DNA from: Absidia repens
Taxonomy: Eukaryota; Mucoromycota; Mucoromycetes; Mucorales; Cunninghamellaceae
NCBI GenBank assembly: GCA_002105175.1
Contig: MCGE01000041.1
Coordinates: 62,001 to 126,000, forward strand
Reading direction: 5' to 3'
DNA length: 64,000 bases
Shown here: one piece after another, positions 32,989 through 43,299 of the stretch
Layout: every line of letters begins with the position of its first letter
Position numbering within the stretch: the stretch's first letter is position 1
Program-made: the position numbers and the translations under genes
Notes under the pieces: generated by a model
What the model saw: the letters and a program-made list of their open reading frames with translations, nothing else
Database searches by the model: none
Told to the model about the DNA's origin: nothing

Positions 32989-33097
32989 TTTCAAAAAAAA
33001 ATATTTGGTGCTGAAAAAAAAAAAAAAGAGGCACATTCAAAATCCGACACACAAATCAATTACCCAAATTAAATCAACAAAGCAGAATACAACAATC
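32873..33097 (+). other. A-rich spacer between RT and integrase ORFs
   Basis: 225 bp with a run of about 39 A (near 32947-32985) and a second run near 33015. Each is preceded by the string TTTGGTGCTGAAAA, and a related TTTAGTGCTAAAAG lies at 32908. It stays open in the RT frame, encoding mainly Lys. It could be a translated linker after stop read-through, or an A-rich leader for internal initiation of the integrase. Confidence 0.5.
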
Positions 33098-34420
33098 ATG
33101 GAAGAAAACAGAATCACATTACTAAAAGAATACTTAACCACGTTAAAGGTGCCACAAAGCGCTACAAAGAAAGACAAGAACTATTTGGCACACCACGCAA
33201 GTAAATATATTTTACAAGAAGAAAAGTTATTTTTCTACAATATACACCAACAAACTTTACGGCAAGTTTTGACTCAAGAAGAAGCTACTGAAGTAATGCA
33301 TATGAATCACCAACATCCATTAGGAGGACATATGGGATATCACAATACATTATTCAAGATAACTAACAAGTATTATTGGCCAGCAATGGCAAAAGACGTA
33401 CAAAGTTATGTTAAAAAATGTCAACGTTGCCAAACTACTGGTCCAAAGCCCCTGAATGAATTTCTAAACCCTATTCCGGTCAAATCTAAACCTTTTCATC
33501 AATGGGCAATTGATGTGAAACATGTACCGACATCTAAAAATGGATATAGATACATTGTCGCAGCAATCGACTATCTCACCAAATGGGTGGAAGCAAAAGC
33601 ATTAAAATATCAAACGACAGCGGAAATTGCATTATTTATTTACGACATGATAACCCGATTTGGTACAATGCACATTTTAATCACCGATAATGGAAAACCT
33701 ATGGTGAGTAAACTGATCAAATCAGTTTGTTTTCATTACAACATACACCATAAAACCATTACAGTTGGAAATTCACAAGCAAATGGACTAATAGAACGAC
33801 TAAATTCGACACTTGGATCGATTTTGAAAAAAATTACAACAAAAGAAAAACCAGTATGGGATGAATATTTACCAGCTGCGTTGTTTGCATACCGAACGAT
33901 AAAACAGTCATCAACAGGATACTCTCCGTTTTACCTTACATATGGCATAGAAGCACGAACACCTTACGACAACATGATCGACAAACCGTTAAAAATAAAT
34001 TCAGCTTCATTTCAAAATCAATGGATCTCGCGTTCAAAAAAAGAAATGCTTATTTTGGAAAAGATACGAGAAGACGCTGCAGAAATGATTAAGAAATCAC
34101 AAGAAAACCAAAAGAAAGCTGTTGACAAAAAAGTAATGGCCGTACAACGACAATGGAAACCACCATTTAATTTGGGCGACATAGTTACATTATTTACAGG
34201 AATTAAACCTAACTCATGGTCTGGAAAGATATCAGACAACTGGGAAGGTTTGTATATTATTCATCAAGTACACAAGAAAGGCGTATACACCATAAAGGAA
34301 CACAAAACCGATAATCCTCAATTAAAAGTCATGCATGGAAACCGGTTAAAGCTATATCACATCCCTGATGTATTTTATAATGATCAATTAATGAAATCCT
34401 GGAGTACACACCTTTACTGA
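33098..34420 (+). CDS. int: integrase of the gypsy-type element
   Basis: 440 residues if translation starts at the ATG at 33098; the frame is open upstream through the poly-A spacer. The N-terminal zinc-binding domain is seen as HMNHQHPLGGHMGYHNT...CQRCQ (HHCC). The catalytic core has Asp in WAIDVKHVP, Asp in LITDNGKP and Glu in NGLIERLNS, the DDE triad. SSTGYSPFYLTYG follows. The C-terminal domain has FNLGDIVTLF and VMHGNRLKLYH, typical of gypsy integrases. There is no chromodomain. Having its own ORF after a stop and an A-rich spacer is unusual for this group. Confidence 0.9.
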   Translation: MEENRITLLKEYLTTLKVPQSATKKDKNYLAHHASKYILQEEKLFFYNIHQQTLRQVLTQEEATEVMHMNHQHPLGGHMGYHNTLFKITNKYYWPAMAKDVQSYVKKCQRCQTTGPKPLNEFLNPIPVKSKPFHQWAIDVKHVPTSKNGYRYIVAAIDYLTKWVEAKALKYQTTAEIALFIYDMITRFGTMHILITDNGKPMVSKLIKSVCFHYNIHHKTITVGNSQANGLIERLNSTLGSILKKITTKEKPVWDEYLPAALFAYRTIKQSSTGYSPFYLTYGIEARTPYDNMIDKPLKINSASFQNQWISRSKKEMLILEKIREDAAEMIKKSQENQKKAVDKKVMAVQRQWKPPFNLGDIVTLFTGIKPNSWSGKISDNWEGLYIIHQVHKKGVYTIKEHKTDNPQLKVMHGNRLKLYHIPDVFYNDQLMKSWSTHLY

Positions 34421-34422
34421 TG

Positions 34423-34453
<31 letters not shown>
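34423..34453 (+). repeat. poly-A tract after the integrase ORF
   Basis: About 30 consecutive A directly downstream of the integrase stop codon, followed by T6 and a TATA-like box. Together with the A tract before integrase, it frames the integrase ORF between two poly-A blocks. Confidence 0.85.
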
Positions 34454-34457
<4 letters not shown>

Positions 34458-34468
34458 TTATAAATAGG
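34454..34468 (+). promoter_or_regulatory. TATA-like box upstream of the accessory ORF
   Basis: TTTTTTATAAATAGG lies about 90 bp before the accessory ORF start. It resembles the LTR promoter box TTTTTAGTATAAATAG. It may drive a separate short transcript ending in the 3' LTR; this is inference. Confidence 0.4.
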
Positions 34469-34549
34469 AACAAGAAAAAATACAGAAAGAATTATAATTT
34501 TCACAATTAACATACAATTTTTATTAACTCAACATCATATTACAACAAC

Positions 34550-35005
34550 ATGGACGCAACCTGGACTCTTTTCACCGAAAACCGCAACTACTACCAAAAG
34601 CAAGCCATCCAAGCTTATAAGAATTACGCTGATGAAACCTTCTTGGAAAGACAGCATTTTTACAAAAAACAAAATATTGTGGATACCATTTTGATTCCTA
34701 GTCTGTTAAACCTGGTGCAACTGGGCGAGACTCAGCCCCAAAACATTTTGGAACAAGAAATTTATACAAGTAAACGGAAGGAAGTGGTGCGTTCGCTTTT
34801 AAAAGCAAGAGGAGATAAGCGAAGCCTTACGGCCATCTTGAAGAAATTGGAGGTTGTGGACCCATGGACAAAACTTAACACTGTGGGAACAGTTTCCGCT
34901 GGGGAGGCGCATGTTGGGTCCAGCATTGAAGACACCGCTGGGGAAATTGCTGCTGACATTTTTGGTTTTAACCAATTAATGGACTGGGCCATGAATGAAA
35001 ACTAG
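34550..35005 (+). CDS. accessory ORF overlapping the 3' LTR, unknown function
   Basis: 151 residues. I do not recognise the family. The first 90 residues are mixed charged with aromatic residues (TLFTENRNYYQKQAIQAYKN, ERQHFYKKQNIVDTILIPSL), then KRKEVVRSLLKARGDKRSLT, probably helical. No signal peptide or transmembrane segment. The last 31 residues are encoded inside the 3' LTR (from 34912) and end ADIFGFNQLMDWAMNEN. Related LTRs in this window start with sequences that encode similar tails ending in WAM/WAT/WGL plus acidic residues. The presumed polypurine tract GGGGAGG (about 34901-34907) lies within the ORF just before the LTR. An additional gene overlapping the LTR is reminiscent in layout only of retroviral accessory genes. 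Confidence 0.7.
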   Translation: MDATWTLFTENRNYYQKQAIQAYKNYADETFLERQHFYKKQNIVDTILIPSLLNLVQLGETQPQNILEQEIYTSKRKEVVRSLLKARGDKRSLTAILKKLEVVDPWTKLNTVGTVSAGEAHVGSSIEDTAGEIAADIFGFNQLMDWAMNEN

Positions 35006-35773
35006 TCAATGGAAAATACATTCATACATCTCAAAAAAAAATAGAAAATACATATATACATCCGAAAAAAATTAGAAAATACATTCCATAGATGAAAAAC
35101 ACAAAAACAAACCATCTCTATAGATATCAGTTTTTTAGTATAAATAGCCAACTTTTTATTATTATCCTTTTCTTTCTCTTTAGTTTTTCTATATACTTTT
35201 CTCATTTAACAAATAAAAGTCAGTACAAAGGTTTTTTTTATAACCACCAAATTACCAAGTTATCAAGTTATCAAGTTATTTCTATTTTGCTATAGGAATC
35301 TTTATTTATTTTATTTCAGAGTCAATTATACTCCTTTTTATTTTTATTGAACCAGCTAAGGTCAATACTTCTACTTTATTTTATTTTATCAAGTTTTACT
35401 TTTTAAAACTTCTTTTATTTCAAGTTGGACTTTATCTACAAAAGTTCTGGTGCTCACTACTTACTATCCAAACTCATATCTGGAACTCATTACTCATATT
35501 CAAATACACATTTGGTGTAGTACATATCTAGTGCTCTCTCTATAAACAAAAGTCAATTCAGGGACCACTGCAAATCAAATTTCAAATTCCGTCCAGAGAA
35601 AAATAAATCGCTCTTGACTTTCACTAGGAAGAAAAATTAATTTATTACAAGACACATTTGGTGCAAGATACTATTCTATCTATACCAAACTATACAAATA
35701 ACATCAAAAACATCAAGTCTACCATAACATAATTGGTATTCACTTATAACAAAACTTAAAAACAGCCACAACA
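34912..35773 (+). repeat. 3' LTR of the intact element
   Basis: 862 bp, same length as the 5' LTR and apparently differing at one position. TATAAATA is at 35139-35146. Its first 94 bases complete the accessory ORF. It is followed by the target duplication CTAA and by a probable tail of an older LTR (ACGTAAAAACAGTCATAACA, ending at about 35807). Confidence 0.95.
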
Positions 35774-35850
35774 CTAACTAATACAAAACGTAAAAACAGT
35801 CATAACAAAACACAGCCCGCAAAAAGACTGGTTTGAGCAAAAGTAAGAGA

Positions 35851-35924
35851 TGAGACTACCAGGGGTCGAACCTGGAATCTCCTGATTCGTAGTCAGACGC
35901 CTTGTCCAATTGGGCCATAGTCCC
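35851..35924 (-). tRNA. tRNA-Arg (ACG)
   Basis: The minus strand folds as a cloverleaf. Acceptor GGGACTA pairs with TAGTCTC, the D arm contains GGCCCAATTGGAC, the anticodon loop is CTACGAA (anticodon ACG), and the T arm is CCAGGTTCGACCCCTGG. Discriminator A at 35851. No intron. A short T4 terminator follows on the minus strand (complement of 35841-35844). The 3' LTR of the intact element ends 78 bp beyond the tRNA 3' end. Confidence 0.92.
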
Positions 35925-36059
35925 TCTTATGGAAAGAAAATCAACAAAAGATATTTGAAGTAAAGAAGTCGGAGGTTAAAATCGACGACACCACTCTGAC
36001 TGTGTTTACTCATCGTCGTCATTCCTTTTTTTTATTATTAATTCTTTGTCTCTCTCCCT

Positions 36060-36760
36060 CTCTTCACCTAAATTTGCTTCTTTTGTTGTCATTTTATTCT
36101 CACTCATCGTCATGCCACTTCACCACTACTAATATTCCTTTTATTTACCATTGCAAATAGGTTTACATTCGTTTATTAGTTTACATTCCTTTAGCTGAAA
36201 CACTGTCACCATTATTTTGTTGTACCTTCCTTTATTGGCTTACCTTCTCTCATTAGTTACCTTCCCGCATTAGTTTTACCTTCATTCTTATTTATATCTG
36301 AAATTCTCTTATCAATAAGACCCTTGTCTTTTGCTATTGGTATATTTTGTCCCAAAACCCTTCCTATTTTTTTTTTTTTTTTTTTTTTTTGACATATCAT
36401 GGAGGTTAAGTATATATTTCTCAAAGTAAAATATTCGAATTCCGCCCGACCTCATCTGCCATTAGTTTAGTCTCTTTAGAATAGTGTAGCTGGATCCATG
36501 TTTGTGTGTATTTATGTATGGAAGTGCGATTAGGATAAATAGTTGGAACCATTTTTTTAATAAAAATAACATCTTTCCTACTTCTCTCTAAATTTACTTT
36601 TTGGTCTTCCCCTTTGATTTTCCCATTTTATTACTTTGTCAGGTGCGTATTTTGATTTGCGAATGATTCAATTAAAAGGTGATCAGACAATTGACTATCT
36701 TTCCGTACTTTACACTCTTGCCTCTCATAAATTAACTATACAGTAAACAGGCGGCGTTTG
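36060..36760 (+). repeat. interspersed repeat R2, copy 1
   Basis: It matches 60690-61330 in the same orientation, in two blocks. One has TTAGTTTAGTCTCTTTAGAATAGTG, GTGTGTATTTATGTAT and GTGATCAGACAATTGA. The other has CACTACTAATATTCCTTTTA and GAAACACTGTCACCATTATT. The order of the blocks differs between the copies. No ORF. Confidence 0.55.
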
Positions 36761-36769
36761 AATATAAAC

Positions 36770-37110
36770 GACATGGACTCCGCCCAGGTGTTTTTTATTT
36801 ATTTTGGTTCGTTTTTTCTTTCTTTTTCTCTTTCGTTTTTCCATTAAACTTCAATGAAATGATGTCGATCTTGGATCAGTATTAGAACTTGAATTAGGGG
36901 CATTTTGAAAAATGCAAAGCAAACATCATGGGAAACCCTTTCATTTTGGATTTGTGAATTGGGACAATATATTAGATTAGTCTTCATCTTACGATGAGTA
37001 TTATGGAATCGTCATTAGCTTAGTTTAGTGTTGATTTGTTGTAGTTTGTATCTACATTTGAATAAATATGCTTGTCTCTTGATGTCATTAGTATATCTGT
37101 TTTAACGGTT
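36770..37110 (+). repeat. interspersed hairpin repeat R1, subfamily I
   Basis: It contains GACTCCGCCCAGGTG, a T/C tract, TTAGAACTTGAATTAGGGGC, a GCATTTTGAAAAATGC hairpin, CATGGGAAACCCTTTCATTT and GAATAAA near 37060. Plus orientation. Confidence 0.7.
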
Positions 37111-38892
37111 ACGTCATTTGTTTTGTCCGTAATATATACATGTACGTAGAAAATAAGCGAGTGCATTAGTGTGTGTATGTGTAAAAAAGAAATAGGTTGG
37201 CTACTAAAGAGACTTCATGTGTACTGTGTAATGACCCTCGGATTTCTATCCCCAACGTCCTACTCCACATTCCATTTATTTCCAAGTCATTCATTAATAC
37301 CATATTTCCCTACAACACTCCCCATTATTAGCTTTACATTCCCTTGCTTAATTCTCGTATAATATATCTATCCCAACTACTACTAATAAAAAAAAAAATT
37401 ATTCAGTTATCTTATCAAAAAACAAGACAAATACCTACTTCTTTATTCAACAATAATTAAGTATATCAATACTACTTTTTTCCTTTTTATTTCTATATCA
37501 ACTCGTCTTGTCTTATAATTGAGTTTTTTGTCAAGGGCCTTTTTGTTGTCTATCCCGTATATCGATCTTCTGTCTCCAGTTCAAGTAAAAATCATGTCCT
37601 AGTCTAATAGTTGTCCCCCATCATAATTTTCCATCTGTCTAATACCATCCTTTCATTTTAGTATACTCATTTCCAGCCTGTCAACATCCCCTTGTTGTCT
37701 CCCATCATCTATATAAACATTACCTTTAAATTCATATATCAAGTAAGAACTTGTTTTATTCCTAAATCAATATCTTTTTTAATAATGCAATTGTTCTAAT
37801 CATCAAATTCATTTCCCCTCATTCTACCATGATCCCCTAGTGTGCCTTTGTTAGAACCTTCACATCATGTGTATATTTGAGCGTAAAAGAACCATCAGGC
37901 ATGTGTGCGTGCAAAAAAACAAAAAACAAAAAAAAACTACAGTGTATTTTGTTGTTGTCCTCTCCGGATTCACTCTCTTGTGGATTATATAGAGTAGCAA
38001 TAATGGGGACAGTTGCATATGTGTAGCTACAAATCATGCTCAACTCATTTCCAGCGAAAAAGATGCCCATTTCAAACTTTCAAAAGATTGAAGTTAGAAA
38101 CATTGGAGGTACATTGTAAACCAGTTTTCGTCTACCAGGTACTTTCTTTTCGCCCAAACTGGCCATATAATTCATAAAGCATATCACTGAAGGTGGGATT
38201 AGGGAATAGCTCTGGTACGGATGAGATAGAAAATAAAAAAAACAAAGCCTCTAATGGGAAAGGATCAAAGGATAGTAGTTGTGTAAAGAAACGATACATA
38301 GTTGGTGAGTCAGTATAGGTACCGCGTGCCGCAAAAAAGTTTTTTCATCATTTGATTTGCTGAAAATGGGTCCATTTGAAAGCGCTACCTATTACTACTA
38401 CTACTTCTACTACGTCCTCCATTTTATTATAGGAGCCAATAAACACAATTCAAAAAGTTTTACTGTACTAGAAAGTAAAGAAGAAGTAAAGGCGATTCTT
38501 TTATTGTAATATAATATGGAATATGCAATGAATAATTTGGATAGTGAAAAAAATGGTATTTTATCCCATCCCGTTGTCCAGCCCAAGTCACATCCTAGAC
38601 CTCGCCGTTCCATCCCCTAAGTTTCATCGCTGCTTATCATGGTATTTTTGCTTGTTCAATCCCATCCCACTGTCCCAACTGCTATCCTTACTAATGATAA
38701 GTTAAATATGATTGTTTGCGAATAAATATAAAAGACACACATATATAGTTTGTTTTATTTCCAAAAACGACAATTGAAAATAAAACATAATAGTAGACAG
38801 ATATAAAAGCTAATAAAGGGAGGAACTAGAAATACTATATACTATTAGAAAGGGGAGTAAAAGCGGGAGATCTATTGCCCATCATTGTAAGT

Positions 38893-40055
38893 CTAAGATA
38901 CCAAAATGAGCCAAGAGATCACCATGTAGAAGAGACAAAGGGGATACACAGTGAGGGCTCGTCTATTGTTCAAATTGATTTGTGATTCAGATAAAAATCC
39001 AACAGAGGCTATAGGTAATGAAAAGTGAATAAATGATAATAAAAATAAATGGCACATCCAATTGTAACTTACCATAAGTAGACCATGCAAATGTGACTAT
39101 AGCAATCGGTAAACGTACCCAAATCAGATGGACAAAGATTGATACAATGGAGGCAGCAACCAGAGGGAATAAGCAGTAGCCTATTACACACACGGATTGG
39201 AAGAACGAACTATCGAATAAATGGCAACATCGACAAGAAATAAGTTTTATTGGTCATCACTCAATGCCCTGCACTTAAAGCCTTACACAGCACCGCCAAG
39301 GAGTTTGGCATTAACCGTCACCACAGCCGCGCCAAGCCAAACAATCACAAAGACACCAGTAAAAATGGATACACTTTGATCAGCAGGAGCCCTAGTACTC
39401 AAAGTTCTGTGATGTATATATATAAAGTTAGATATGTAATATTTATACATATATATATATATGTATGTGTGTTTGCTTACTTACATGGCAAGTGAAAGAC
39501 ATAGTAGTAAAGGCCCCCACAAGTCCCCTAGAAGAATTTGATGAGTAAACTTTGCAGAGTTGAATGAATATGATGAAGTGTATACTTACAGTCCCGTAAT
39601 ACATGTCTATCGCCTTTTGGATGAAGAACCTGTAGCATTTTATTAGCCACTTTTTTCAAGTCACGTAACTAAAGATACGAGAGCCAGATAAAGTGTGAGT
39701 ATAAAAAGAGTGGGTGGTCAAGTAAACATCAACTTACAATGGTCACAGAAACAGGTTCATCTAGAGTATCTTCACCAGAGTATTCATAATTTTCGGTAGA
39801 GGTGGTTTGCTGTTTCGAGGTGTGAGTAGAACTACCAATATTACCGGAGAGGGCAGGATTAGCAAAGGGATTGGAATAGGCTAGAGGTGTTGAGCTAGTA
39901 TGTACAGGTTGTTGTGTAGGTTGTCGAGTGGACTGACCACTCAAGTCCAAGTCAGGTTCGATAAAAGTCGAATAAGGGTCTGACGAGGAGGAGAATGGAT
40001 TATCGTACTCGTTGGAAGATGATTGGTTGTGATTTGAAGAAAGCATCGTGTTCAA
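38893..40055 (-). CDS. YIPF6: Yip1-domain protein, YIPF6/Yip4-like
   Basis: 270-residue multipass membrane protein of the early secretory pathway; Yip family members bind Rab/Ypt GTPases in ER-Golgi membranes. Exons in transcript order: 40055-39738, 39668-39590, 39527-39485, 39406-39287, 39209-39073 and 39008-38893. The first 95 residues are polar, Ser/Asn/Thr-rich with two NPF motifs (DNPFSS, SNPFAN). Then comes EDTLDEPVSVTILRDLKKV and the diagnostic RDWDLWGPLLLCLSLAI, followed by four further hydrophobic segments (SIFTGVFVIVWLGAAVVTV, VCVIGYCLFPLVAASIVSI and others). The order matches YIPF6/Yip4. An in-frame ATG three codons downstream (40046) is also possible. It shares a 158-bp promoter with the TRAPPC6 gene. 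Confidence 0.88.
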
Positions 40056-40213
40056 AAAGTGGAAGTGGAGAGGTGCAAAAAAAAAAAAAAAAAAAAAAAA
40101 GTAGGAAAAAAAGGTCGGTATTTTAAAATGGTCAGAGAGCTTTCTTTGTTGAATTTTGCCATTCTTCTTTTTCTCATCTCCTTCCTTTTTTTTTGATTAT
40201 TGCTATTGTTATA
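40056..40213. promoter_or_regulatory. 158-bp divergent promoter of YIPF6 and TRAPPC6 genes
   Basis: The two start codons are 158 bp apart on opposite strands. The spacer has an A20 run (about 40078-40100), a T-rich block and no clear TATA box. Both products act in ER-Golgi transport, so co-regulation is plausible. Confidence 0.6.
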
Positions 40214-41043
40214 ATGGCGTCTTACGGTGATGACGCTTCGTTTCATTCACAACAACTATCCCAACAGAAGCTTGTTAGTGAAAGTTGTATGGATTTATTC
40301 TTGATCGAAATGGTGGACACTGTTTGCAGAACAACCATCACGGAACCAGAAGCTGATATTGACGCTGTTTTTTATAAGCTGGAAACTTTAGGATATTCTG
40401 TCGGTCAGCGGTTGATTGAAAGGTAAACCTCTTTTACTGTGCATTTCTATTTCTTTACTGTATATGTTTATCTTCAGAAACCCGCTTCCATATATTGTAG
40501 ATTTACAAAGGATCGGCCACGCTTTGTTGATACGTTGGACGTGGTCAAGTTCATTTGCAAAGATCTTTGGACTATCATGTTTAAGAAACAAATCGACAAT
40601 CTGAAAACAAATCACAGGGTAATAGAAGGAAACAAAAAGAGGGTTTGGTTATGGAACGAACAACTAACTATAACGTTGACTATGTTTGGTTTGTGAATCC
40701 AGGGTGTTTATGTACTCCAAGACAATAGCTTTCGATGGTTTATGCGATTATCTACGGATGTCGGTGGTGCTGATTCTGCAAAAAAGGCTACTCCGGTAAT
40801 AAATAGTGAAGGGTTTGAGTAACAGGAAGATGATAGTAGACTAATGCGTTTTAATTGTATTCGTAGTATCTCTGGTTTCCGTGCGGCGTGATTAGAGGTG
40901 CATTGGCAAATCTGGGTGTCTCTAGTGTTGTAGTAGCTGAAACGTCAAATCTTCCGCAATGTAAGTTATTTTTCTATAACATTTGAACTATAATATTTAT
41001 CTTCTCTGTTCTAGGTACCTTCCAAATCAAAATTGCAAAATAG
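40214..41043 (+). CDS. TRS33: TRAPP complex subunit TRAPPC6 (Trs33-like)
   Basis: 180 residues from exons 40214-40422, 40501-40618, 40703-40795, 40867-40960 and 41015-41043. A core subunit of the TRAPP tethering complexes, which activate Ypt1/Rab1 at the Golgi. Recognisable family segments: [70 protein letters not shown], and [17 protein letters not shown] with the C-terminal CTFQIKIAK. The length matches Bet3-fold TRAPPC6 proteins. The gene is head-to-head with YIPF6, which works in the same transport step. Confidence 0.92.
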
Positions 41044-41984
41044 CGCAACCTTTTGGGTGCCTTGGCTTTAATTTACTCTCCCTTCCCCCACTTCTCTTCT
41101 TATCCCACTTCTCTTCTTATCCCACTACTCACTCTAGCTAGATATTTTACTTCCCTTATCATCGATCATGTACATTACAATAAAAATCGTTGTTTATCAT
41201 ACCATATTCTATTTTTATCTTTTATTTTTATTTATTTGTTGGTCTCTATCTTACTACGACTAGTGTGTGGCGGGTTTTGTGAAATTGAAAGGCGGATCAA
41301 AATCAAGAGAATTACAGAGCGGCGTAATCATTGCCTTTAAAAAAATGGTATGTGTTAATTCGGACAGGATTCTTATCTGCGTTTGTTTCAATAAGCATTA
41401 TGAATACTTTGGCTTGCTCGTGACTTCAATCCCTGGGGATTCCCTGTACTATTATTATTCTTTTGCTCGAAACTTTTATAACCTCACCGAAACTTCCTAT
41501 TGATTCATACTGAACTCTCTTGGCTGAATTTGACAGGTTCTTTTTCTTTTTTTTAAAAAACATACAAATACCCTATCATCACTCTCATCACTTCTTCTTT
41601 TTTTCTCTACATAAGGTTATTAGGACTATCTTTATATATATATATCACATTTATTAGTCCTCAAGTCTTTATCATTTTACTACCAGTCATTGAACCTGAG
41701 CATAAAAAGTTGTGATGCTGGCTCATACAAAAGGAAAAACACATTTCAGTTACTAACAAAATAGCAACAGCTAGTTGAACATCGCCGTCGAAGGTGATTG
41801 GCGGAGATCTTTTAACTATTCTTGGAATTAAACGGACCTGCGCTTGGTACCTTTCCCCTAACACGTGCCCCTCTTATCTGTTCTTGATACCGTATATTTT
41901 TATATTTTTGCAGTATTTATATTAATACTCCCGCTCCCCTCCGTATTTTATTTTCTTGTAGTTAGTTTTACTTCTAGATCGTCC
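41044..41984. other. intergenic region, TRAPPC6 3' flank
   Basis: No gene recognised. AATAAA signals lie near 41180. From about 41690 the sequence resembles LTR material (AGCTAGTTGAACATC, a TATATTTTTATATT stretch) but too weakly to delimit. Confidence 0.4.
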
Positions 41985-42154
41985 TTACCCCTGAACGGAC
42001 TTTGAAAGCCACCGTTTTATTTTATTTTTTCTCTATCACACAAAAGGTTGAACTTAAGCCTAAAAGTTATGGTGCTCACTAACATAAAAAAACTATAAAA
42101 ACAACAAAAGCATAAACCAGTTAGACTAAAGTATCAAATTTAGCTGTGAAAACA
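41985..42154 (+). mobile_element. LTR 3' fragment (U5), plus orientation
   Basis: CCCCTGAACGGACTTTGAAAG, GGTTGAACTTAAGCCTAAAAG, TATGGTGCTCACTAAC, and the end AAATTTAGCTGTGAAAACA at 42154. It abuts the next LTR (TGAAAAATTC) with no bases between. Confidence 0.6.
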
Positions 42155-42609
42155 TGAAAAATTCTGGCACTCACAGTATCGAATTGGCAAACTTATTTGA
42201 TATTGCAGCTCTGTTAAATTGGCCACAAACATGACGGAGATTGACATATGAAAATTCGATTCCTTTTTTTTTTTACACACCATGACACATCGATTGTAGT
42301 TGTTTTTTAAATTTTCGATTCCAGTTTTTTTTATTCTGATTCTAGATTTTTTGCCCAAGAAAATTTAGTATAAAAAATACACTTCCCCACAATTTTTAGC
42401 ATTGTCTTTAGTTTTTTCTCAAGTTTCCTCATTACAAATAAAGCTCAGTGCAAAGGTATTTTACTACCAAACTATTGGCTGTATTATTTTTACTATGGTG
42501 CGGCTCACTTATAATGTCAAATTTTCAATTTTCATTTCAATTTTGTGATTGTAATCGACGTTTAAATATGCTTTTTAAAGCCTTTTTTTTCCTCCTTCCT
42601 TTCTTTTCT

Positions 42610-43000
42610 TTTTTCCCCAGGTCACCGCCATTTTATTGATCTCAATGAGGCGATGTTCAACTAGGATTAGTGTCAGGACAAGTTTAGAAGGTTTTTAGCT
42701 CAGGTATTACGAGATGCATGGGGAAACTCTTCATTTTGGATTCAGAATATGGGACCACTATTAGATTGGCCTTCATCTTAGCTTAGTATAGGTTGTCATT
42801 GTTATAATTACTGCTGAATAAACGCTCTGCCGCTCCGCTGGAGCTTTTGGAAATCTTTCGATTTATTGGGTGTCACAGGTTTTTATTAAAGTGTGGGTTT
42901 TGATGGGATAAGATTAAAGCCTCCGCCCTTTCGCACTTTGGTGGGCAGCCCCTTGGGGCCTGACCGTCGTGCTCAGCGCATCGTCAATGGTTTTTTTTGT
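42610..43000 (+). repeat. interspersed hairpin repeat R1, subfamily II
   Basis: Inside the TIR element. A T/C tract is followed by AATGAGGCGATGTTCAACTAGG, the core AGGTTTTTAGCTCAGGTATT, ATGCATGGGGAAACTC, GAATAAA near 42813, then the GGGCAGCCCCTTGGGGCC palindrome near 42943. It resembles the minus-strand copy at 57480-58022 over its whole length. Confidence 0.65.
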
Positions 43001-43140
43001 GTGCTGAAAAAAAAAAAATAGTGAACGGATTAGAGCCTCTGCCATTTCGCACTATGGTGGGCAGCCCCTTGGGGCCCAACCGTCGTGGTCAGCGCGTCGT
43101 CAATGAATTTTTTTGTGTGCGGAAATAATAGCTTATTTGA
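42919..43140 (+). repeat. 116-bp tandem duplication with a GC-rich palindrome
   Basis: Two adjacent units (from 42919 and 43035) share TTTCGCACT(T/A)TGGTGGGCAG, CCCCTTGGGGCC, ACCGTCGTG(C/G)TCAGCGC and TCGTCAATG. The GGGCAGCCCCTTGGGGCCC part can form a hairpin. Confidence 0.75.
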
Positions 43141-43299
43141 AAGGCGTCAGAGAGATTAGAGCTTGATTATGTAGGGGTCGCGACTGACTTTCCACTGGAA
43201 GATAAAACAAATTATGCACTACAGGAATTATGGCGATTGCCCCTTCCCTGATTTTTTGACAGAAAAAAAAAAGGCTGGATGATTCAGGCTCCGCATTTT

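Larger units (their letters stand above)
27521..35773 (+). mobile_element. complete Ty3/gypsy-type LTR retrotransposon
   Basis: 8253 bp bounded by two 862-bp direct repeats that begin TG and end CA. The target-site duplication is CTAA (27517-27520 and 35774-35777). Internal order is gag, protease, RT-RNase H, integrase, accessory ORF; integrase after RNase H is the Ty3/gypsy (Metaviridae) order. There is no chromodomain on the integrase and no CCHC knuckle in gag. I found only one difference between the LTRs (A at 27597, G at 34988), so insertion is recent. The protease region has a frame break, so this copy may not be autonomous. It lies 78 bp from the 3' end of a tRNA-Arg gene on the opposite strand. 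Confidence 0.95.
35925..38892. other. gene-poor region with interspersed repeats
   Basis: No gene is supported in about 3 kb. It holds an R2 repeat copy (36060-36760), an R1 subfamily I copy (36770-37110), a T26 run (about 36367-36391) and the 3' flank of the minus-strand YIPF6 gene. Some ORFs rich in Phe/Leu/Ser are T-rich sequence, not genes. Confidence 0.45.
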
